Source: Streptomyces sp. D2-8 (lineage in GTDB: Bacteria; Actinomycetota; Actinomycetes; Streptomycetales; Streptomycetaceae). From it: a stretch of DNA of 64,000 nucleotides. Under the pieces are notes generated by a model. The model did not search any database. It worked only from the letters and a program-made list of their open reading frames with translations, and was not told where the DNA came from. Shown here in pieces: positions 37,401 to 46,400 of this stretch; within the stretch, counting starts at the first letter, position 1, and each line of letters starts with the position of its first letter. The DNA lies in the NCBI RefSeq assembly GCF_023184515.1, contig NZ_JAAHBP010000012.1, positions 1-64,000 on the forward strand. Reading direction: 5' to 3'. The translations under genes were made by a program, and so were the position numbers.

Positions 37401-40400
37401 CGGCCGGGTCGGTGCCGGGCGGGAGGAGGAGCTGCTCGCGGCCCTCACCGGTGACCACGGTGAGCGGCGTGCCCAGGACCCGGGCGGCGAGAGCGGGCAG
37501 CAGGTCGGCTCCGCCGTGGTCACCGGCCCGGCGCACGGGCGGGGCCGGATCGCCGTCCGGGCGGGTCTGGCCGTCCTGGCCGTCCGTGCTGCCTTGGGCC
37601 GGTTCGGAGGCGAACGGGCGGGACAGGGCGACGGTGGCCAGCGCGACGCGCTGCGCGGGGGTCGGCCAGAAGGTCACCGGGAGACGCCCGAACGCGTCGA
37701 ACTCGGCCTGCTGCGCCGGGGTGAACGTCACTGCGGCGGCGTCGAGTTCGTCCTGGGTGAAAGTGTCGGCGACGTCCAGGGCGAGGGCGTCGAGCAGGTC
37801 CTCGTTGCCGTCGTCGCCCAGCGCCCAGGCGAGGCGGTCGCGGGCGGCGCCAACGGCCTCGGCGGTGACCGCCGGATCGCCGGGGGCCGACGTGAAGCGG
37901 CGGGCGAGGTCGGTGCCGAGCAGGTGGTCCAGGCGGCCCCGGGCCTCGGCGGTGGCGAGCAGCGCGTGGAAGAACGAGGCGCCGTCGTGCGGCACGTCGT
38001 GCACCTCGCGCACCGTGGCCCCGTCCGGGGAAGTGAGGGTGCGCGGCGCGGAGTCGGTGGGGTCGGTGATCGTGTACGGCGTGGGCGCCTCGGAACGCCA
38101 GCCCGGCTCGGCGTACTCCTGCGGCCGGTCCGGCACCGGGACCGACGGCGAGCCCTGGTGGTGGGCGGTGAGGCGGGAGGCGGCGAGGTGCAGCCGGTGG
38201 TGGTCCGCGGCGACGGCGTCGGTGCGCTGCTGCCACCGGCGGACCTCGTCGCGGGCGGCCTGCCAGGCGACGACGGCCGGGGACTCGGCCACGGCCCGCG
38301 TCAGGACGGTGGGCCGGTCGGGGTGGCCGTCGCCCAGCGCCGCCTGTTCCGCGGTGCTGAGGTCGAGCCACGCCTCCCGGGCGCGCGCCCGGGCGTCGTA
38401 GTAGCGCTGCTCGGCCGTGGCGAGGTCGCCGGCCGCCTTGGACAGGTCGTCCCAGGCCGTGCTGACCTCGTCGGGGAACGTGGTGTCGTCCAGGAGGCCG
38501 TAGTCGCGGGCGATGTCCTCGCGCAGCCAGACCAGGGCGGTGGTCCCGGCCTCGGTGGCGCGCGGACCGCGCTTGGCCTTGCCGAGCGCGCGCAGCGGGC
38601 GGCTGTCGGTGAGCCGGTGGTCCACCTCGGCCACCGACAGCCAGCTCACCGGCAGCGCGAACAGCATGCTGCGGTTGGTGACGACCTTGATGTGGGTGCC
38701 GAGGGTCGTGTCCGCGGTGCCCTTGAGCACGGTGCCGTCGTTCGAGCCGCCGATCGGGACCGTGGCACCCGGGTTGGTCACGCCCGCGTTGCTGGTGCCC
38801 GCCAGGGGCGCGGAGCCCACGGCGCCCTCGACGTTGTCCGTGATGCCGGACTCCAGCGCGTCGGAGGTCTTCGCGCGCTGCATGGCTTCCATCCGCGGTT
38901 TGTTCTCCACGGCGAGCAGCCGGGCGCCGCGGCGGTGCATCTTCGCGTAGAGGCGGGAGTCGGCGGTGTGGAACTGGCCGATGAGGCGGGCGGAGGACTG
39001 GGTGGGCAGCGGTGAGCCGTTCGCGCTCAGCGCCTCGCGGAAGCCCGCGGTCAGACCGGCCTGTGTGGTGGCCTCCTGCTGGGCCTGGGCGGGGGCGGTG
39101 CCGAGACCGGTGAGCGGGGTGAGGCGGGCCATGCGCACGCGTGCGGCGAGTTCGTCGCCGGTGTGCCGCCTGCCGAGATCGCTGTCGCCGAAGCCGTCGG
39201 CGCGGGCGGTGGCGAGGGTGAGGGCGTCCTGGACGTTGGCCGCGCCCCGGATGTCCACGGCGAGGATGCCGGAGCCGATCCGGTCGTCGTCGAAGGGCAG
39301 GATGTCCGAGGCGTCGGCGCTGTCGTCGCCGATGTGGTCGCCGGGGGCCGTGGATGAGGCGCGCCAGGCGGCGATGTCCTCCGGGCGGGCCTGAGCGGCC
39401 GTCAGCATCCTTACCGCGCGCTCCGGTTCGGGTACGTCCTGCTCGGTGAGCGCGCCGTCGGCGCCGTCGCCGTCCGGGGTGAGCAGGTTGGCGGGGACGA
39501 TCTCCCGGAGGCTGCCGACCGGGGCGACGGCGCGGGGGGCGAGCGGGTCGCCGGCCGCGTCCGTCATGGTGACGGTCAGGGTGTAGCCGGTGACGATCTC
39601 GGCGTGCGCCTGGACGGTGGCGATGTTCGGCATGGAAGTGCGGCCGCTGGTCTCGGTCCGGGTACTCGACCTCTGCTTGGCCGCGGTGCCCTGCAGGGAG
39701 GGGCTGGCGGTCAGGACGCCGCTCTCCGTGGCGCGCTGGCCGGCGCTCAGCGTCACGTCGGCGCCGCGGTCCTGGGAGGTGCCGTCGGCGTCGTCGCGGG
39801 CGGTGGTTCGGTAGTCCTCCAGCTCGAAGCCGGTGCGCAGCCGCTCCACGGTGGTGGTGACCGGCGTCAGTTTGAACCGGAGCTGTCCGGGACTGCCGCC
39901 GACCGGCAGGTGGGTCGGGCTCGACCAGGAGCGGTAGCGGACCGGCAGGACCATCCCGTCGGTCGTCAGCTCGTGCTGGTTGGCACGGAGGAAGTCCGGG
40001 GAGAGCCGCTGGAGGACCTGCTCGCGGTCGTGCGAGGGCACCCCGATCTTCTCCAGTTGCCTCATCAGCCGCTGCGCGGCGTGGCTCGCGTCGAGCTGGC
40101 CGCTGGGGTGGCCCGGGAAGCGGCGGCCGCGCAGGAAGGCTGGCACCCGGTAGCCGCGGCCGAGGTTGTCCGGGGTGGTGGTGCCCATGCCGTCCGGGGC
40201 GAGCCCGGCCTCGATGACGTCCTGCATCGGCAGGTGGAACATCACGGCGTCACGGAGGTGCTGGAGCGCGGCGGCGGCACGGCGCGGGGCGAGGTCGCGG
40301 GCCAGGCGCCCGGAGAGCCGTCCGGCCGCGGAGCTGATCCGGGCCGCCGCACGCGTGCCCGCCAGGCCCATCGCGGCCGTCCAGCGGTCCCGCACCGCCA

Positions 40401-43400
40401 CGGTCTCGGTGGCGTCGGCGACCACCAGGTACATCCGCCCGGCGAAGGTGAGGGTGGTGTTGCGTCCGCGGGTCAGGGCCTGGGACACGCTGTGACCCTT
40501 GCCCCAGGCGTACTGCAGGGCGGTCGCGTACGAGCCGACCACCGGCTGGTGGCCGGGTGCCTGCTGGAGCGGCATGTCGGCGCCCTGGAGGCCGAGGGTG
40601 GTGTGCGAGACGGTGCTCTGCGTGCCGGCGATGCGGTGCTCGTTGCCGATGGTGACCTCGAGGCTGGCCGGCTTCGGGTCGCTCTTGACGCGCAGGTTGC
40701 TCAGTTCGCCGCGGACCGCGGCCTTCAGGTAGTGGGTGCGGAACGGTCCGGCGCCGTTGAGCCCGGTGATGCGGGAGCCGAACGGGCCCAGGTACTGGCC
40801 GAGTTGCCCGGCCACGCTGAGGTTCGCCATCGCCCGGCGCAGGGCGGTGCGCACCGGGGCGCCGGGCGCGCTGACGTGCCAGGTGCCGCCCGCGGCGCGA
40901 TCGGCGGTGTCCTGCACGAGCTGCTGGCGCTGCCGGCCGCCCTCGGTGCTGAGGACCACGTGCGGGGCGCTCAGCAGCCTCCGGGTGAGCTGCCGGTCGG
41001 CGGAGTCATGCCTCGGCAGCGGGCGTGTGCCGTCGAGGAGTTGGTCGGCTTCGACGGCGGAGGGCTGCGGCAGTCGGGGCGTCACAGGTACGGAGTCGCC
41101 GGGCGTCGGTGCCGGGCCCCCGGGCGGTGTCGGGTCGGTCGGGGCGTGGCGCTCGGAGCCGTGGGCGGCGGGCACCGCCAGCTCCACCCGGCCCACGGTC
41201 TCACTCCCCCGGCTGAACAGCGGACGCTCCTCCGCCTTGCTGACGAAGACGCCCGCGCCGAGCAGACCGACCGACATGAGCCGGGCCCAGCCGCGCGGGC
41301 GGCGGTGGCCCTCGAAGGAGGCGTTCAGCTCCACCCGGTAGCTGTAGAGGTCGGCGCCGTTCTGGAAGGTCAGGTGGTCGTGGGTGACCGCGACCGTGCT
41401 CCGGGTGGCCTTCTTCTCGGTGTGGGCGTAACGGGCCCCGAGGGACACGTTGCCCGTCTGCCGGGGCAGGCCGGCCTCCGGCACCTTGTCGTGGTCGCGC
41501 GGCGAGATGCCCAGGTCGACGCCACCGGACAGGGTGCTGGAGGCCTGTTGCCCCTGGCCGGAGACCTCCGTACCGATCACCGCGTTGCGCAGCGAGCGCT
41601 CGCTCATGGTGGTCTCGAACCGCCGGTCGGTGAGCCGTGCCCGCAGGATCAGGGTGTGGTGACCGCGGCGTACCTTGCCGTCCTCGGTGAGGGTGACCGG
41701 CACGCCGGTGGTGGTCAGGTCGTCCAGACTCTGGGCCAGGCTGGGCCGGTTCAGCGCCTCGCGGACCTGGCGGTCGTTGTGCAGCGCGGTCCGCATCCGG
41801 CCGTCCCCGTACCAGAACTTGGCCAGGCGCGGGTGGCGCAGCATCAGCGGCGGCACGAACAAGGTCGGGTACGAGCGGTGCAGGGTGTCCAGGACGGTGT
41901 CCGCGAAGACCCGCATGGGGTCCTGCGGGGCGGCCTGGCTCTGGCTCTGACCCGGTGCCGGGGCCTGGCCCTGGTTCGTCACCGGGCCCTGGCCCTGACC
42001 CTGACTCGGTACCGGCGGCTGCGGGCGGTCGGCCAGGAAGCCCTCGGCCCGTACCTGGCCGCTCAGATGGAGCGGATCCTCCCGGGTGAGGTACCACGGC
42101 ACCGCGGGCTCGGCGTCCGGGTCGGGGCCCGCCTTCCCGGGGGTGCGGCTGTCCCAGCCCGCGAGCCGGCGCGCGTCCTGCGTGGACATCCAGTCCAGGC
42201 TGACCACCCGGACCGGGCGGGCCGCGGACGGCGGTTCGCCGGCCTTGCGCACCATGAGGGAGCGCTCCACCCGGTAGAGCGCGACCGGGTGGTTGCGGAC
42301 GCGGCCGGTGGTCTTGCGGGCCGCGTCGGTCCCGGCGTAGTGGCCGCGCCCGGTGCTGAAGTCGGCGCGGACCAGCGGGCCGCCCTGGAGACGTACGTCC
42401 GTCTCCGGGCCGATGAAGGTGTGGCTCGGGCCGGAGGTGATCTGGATGCCGAACCGGGTGTCGCGGACGTGACCGCGCTCGTTCTGGTACGTGGTCTGGG
42501 CCAGGTCGCGTATCTCCGCCTTCACCGACTCGGTCACCAGCGTGGCCCGGTGCGGGATCGACCGTTCGACGATCAGGTGCCCCAGCGGGTGCTGACCACT
42601 GCCCCGGGTCAGCTCGGGACCGCTGACCGGCCCGGTGAGCCGCCCGAACAGCGCGAGCAGCCGCCCCGGCCGGACGTACGAGACGAGTGTGCGGTGCGCC
42701 GAACTGCCGGGCCGGGCGCCGGAGATGGCGAGCGCCAGGTCCTCCGGAGGGTCCGTGAAGTGCAGGGCGGTGATGTCGGTGGCCCGCGGCTCCAGCCCGT
42801 CCGGGAAGGTCAGCGTCCGCGGCGCGCGACGCGGTCCCGCGAAGGGCACGGTGAGGTCGTCGGGCAGCCGCCAGCTCAGCCCGTCCCGCATGGCGAACCG
42901 CGCGGTGTGGACCGTGCTGCGCTGCCAGCGGGGGCCCGGGGCGGGCGAACCGGACACGGTGTCCCGGCCGTCGTTCGCCGGCGCCTCGGTGACCCGCTGC
43001 ACGCGCACCCGGTAGTGGACGTCGTCCAGGTGCAGGTGCGAGCCGCCCCAGGCCCGGTACTCGGACTGGTTGTACGCCTGCGTGCCCTGGGCGTAGTCGG
43101 TTCTGCGGGTCCAGCCCAGCGAGAGGCCGATCTTCAGCAGCCAGTTGAGCGGCGGGCCCATGCCGATCGCGGCGGCGACGCGGCGCCCGAAACCGACGCT
43201 GCGCCCGCCGCCCGTACCGGCCTGACCGCGCCGCATGGTGTCCACCCGCACGGTCGCGCCGTCCACGTCGGAGAAGCGCTCCCAGCGGTGGTACGGGACG
43301 GCCTCGACCGTCAGCTCGTGGCCGACCCCGGACTTCTCCCGGCCCACCAGGCGCGCGCCGCGCGGGGCGGTGAAGGCACCGGGCTGCCCGGTCAGCAGGC

Positions 43401-46400
43401 GTAGCAGTTCCGCCTCGTCGAACTGCTCGCGCAGCTTCTTCGGCAGCTGCCCGAGGATCTCCTGGGCGACCTCCTCGGGCGAGCGCAGGGTGAGAACGCC
43501 GGGGCCGTTGAAGAGTCCGGTCGGCGGTGTCCGCCGGCCGCCGTCCGTACGGCCGCCGGGGCCCCGGTCGTTCGGATCGGCGTCCGGGCTGATCAGTACG
43601 GCGGGCAGGCGGCTGCCGTCCTGGAAGGTGACGGTGTGCGGGGCCGGGCCCGGCGGTGCGGCGTCCTCGCCGGTCAGCAGGCGTGCCGGGCGGTGCCGGT
43701 CGAGCTGGGTCTCCAGCGGTACCGGGTCGCCCCGGTCGGGAGCCTCGGTGCCGGGGCCGTAGACGTCCGTGATCCCGCCCATGCCGCGCAGCCACTCCCC
43801 GAAGGGGTCGTCGCCGTCCTGGGCGGGGGTGTTCTCGGCGGGCACCTCCGGGGCGGCCGTGCCGGCTTCGTCGGGTGCGGGGGCCGGGTCCGGTACGGGC
43901 GTGATCGGGGCCGAGGCGGGGACCAGGGCGTCGAAATGGTCCGTGCCGTTGTAGGCCAGGTGCAGGGTGCCTGCGCTGCCGCCCGGGTGGAGGGAGGTGA
44001 CGAAGGTGGTGCCCTGCGCCTGCGGGTCGGGCTGGACGAGCCGCAGGTCGAGGTCGAGGGTGTGCGCGAGCGCCTGTGGGAGCAGGTCGCCGAAGGGGGA
44101 GGCCCACAGGCCGGGGTGCTCGGCCGCCGCCGTCAGCAGGCCTTCGGTGCCGATCCGCCGGGCGTCGGCGGGGGTGGGCGCCACCTGGGCGAGGTGCGGG
44201 TAGGAACTGTCCTGGAGGATCTGCTGCCACCGGCCGGTGTCACCGCCGGTGACGACCGCCCGGGCGATCCGGTTCCAGCGCCGGGTGAGACGCCTCTGCT
44301 CGTCCGGGTCCGTCACCCCGGCGAGGGCACGCATCCGCAGGTCGTCCACCACGGCGAGCACCGGGTCGGGCGTCGCCTCACTCGCCGCGGCGGCCAGTTC
44401 CGACCCGGTGATCCGGTCACGCAGCAGGGTGCGCAGCCCGGTGACGTTGCGCGCGGCCCACGCCGGCGGTACGTCCAGGCTCCGCGCGCTGTCGAGCAGC
44501 GCCCGGAAGAGGCAGTTCCCGCCGCCGGGGGTCTCCAGCCGTCTGAAGGCCGTGCCGTCCGCGTGCACGACGTCGTCGGGTCCGGCCCCTGCCGGGTCCT
44601 TGCTGAGCAGGGTCAGGTCCTCGGCGAGGGTCGCCGGGCGGCTCGCCGGGGGCGCCAGGTCGGGCCTGCGGCGGGCGAGTTCGGCGGTGTCCTCGGGGCT
44701 GAGGGCCAGCTCGGACAGCGGCAGCGGGGTGGTGGACAACGACCAGGTGATCTGCGCGGAGGGCGCGTAGGAGAGGCCGCGCACGTCCTCCGGCGAGACC
44801 AGGGTGTTCGGCGGGAGCGCGGGCGGCGGCGGAGGCAGCAGGGCGTCGAGCGTGGTGCCGGGGCCCGCCGTGGCACGCAACTGCGCCGCCGCGCGCAGGA
44901 ATTCGGTGTACTGAGCGGGCGTGGGATCGGCGGTGGCCGGATCGACGTCGGGCCCGCTCGTCGTGCCGGGCCGGTCGAGGACCATCCGGCGCAGCAGGTC
45001 CGGGGTCATCCGGCCGTCGCCGTAGCGGGCGGCGGTGTCCGGGCTGAGCCAGCGCAGGCCGTCCACGAAGGCGAGCCCGGCGAGCAACTCGCGGTTCTCC
45101 GGCTGCTGTTCGGCATCAGGGCCCAGGGCGTCGCGCAGCGTACGGATCTGCTGGAGGGTCCGGGCCCGCGCGAAGGCGTCGGCCGGTTCCGGGCCCGCGT
45201 GCAGACCGGCGACGCGGGCCAGCTCGTCCAGGTCGGCACCGCTGGGCTCCGGGGTGAACAGCCGCCAGCGCCCCGGCCCGTCCGGGCCCTCGGTGAGGAC
45301 CGCGCGGACTTCTCCCTGCCCGTCCCGGGCCGTGCCGACCTCGGTGGTCGGCGCGTACACCTGCCGGCCGGTCCGGTTCGCCACGTGCTGCGCCACCGGC
45401 AGGCCCGCCACCTCCGGCTGCCGCCCGGTCTTGCAGGAGAACAGCACCAGGGGCCGGTCCTGATCGCCGTCCCGCGCCCAGTACTTGAGCACCTCGCCGA
45501 GCTGTACGCCGCTGACCTTGACGGTCGGGCGCGCCGCGTCCTCGGTGCCGAGGGTGACGGTACGGGGTGTGCCGTGCGACACGAAGCCGTCGGCGCCGCG
45601 CTCGGTGCCCGAGCCGGGGAGCGGGGCGGGCGGGCCGGTGAACACGGTACGGCGGACGGGTTCGGCCTCGGTGGTCCCCGGAGCCGGGGTGGTGGCGGGG
45701 GCCGCAGACGTGGTGCGCACTCCGCGGAAGGTGTCCTGGCCGAGCAGCGCACGACGCGCCGCGCTGTGCGCCGTACCGTCCTCGGCCGGGCCCTGCGAGA
45801 TGGTCAACGTCCGTACCACACGCCCGGGTTCGGGCTTCACGACCGTGTCCGGCATCCAGCGCCGCAGCTGCGCGAAGGGCACCGTGTGTCCGTCCAGGGT
45901 GGTGACGGACGGCTCTCTCCCGGGGCGCTCGGAAGCCTCGCCGTCGTCGGCGGTACCGTCCGGGGTCGCGGGCCGCACGATGATCCGGCCCGGCGGCGGG
46001 GACGCTACGAGGGGTGCCGGCGTGGGGGCGTCCGGCGTCGAGGCGTCCTGGCCGGCGGGCGGGGGCGGGGTGGCCCCGCCCCCGGGCCCTCGTCCGTTGC
46101 CGGTACCGGGTGCTTCGCCGCCGGTACCACTACCGCCGGACTCCAGGTGCAGGTCCGTCGCCGGTTCGGTCCAGGGGCGGGACAGGGTGGCGAGCTTCGA
46201 GGCGGGTGGCTCCGCGGTGAGCGGCGCGTTCGCGTCGACTTCGGTGTCCGGGACGGTGGTGACGGACTCGCCGACGGTCCCCGCGCTGCTCTCGGTGACG
46301 GGGCGGGGCGCCGGGTCGGGAGCCACGCCGAGCGCGTCGGCGAGCGGCAGCAGCACGTCCGCGCCGGGGAATTCGGCGTCCGTGGAACTCGTGGCGACCG

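Noticed and set aside
39604..43404. 1266-aa plus-strand open frame opposite the giant gene
   Set aside because: Shadow of the minus-strand gene; no motif, no RBS and low-complexity composition.
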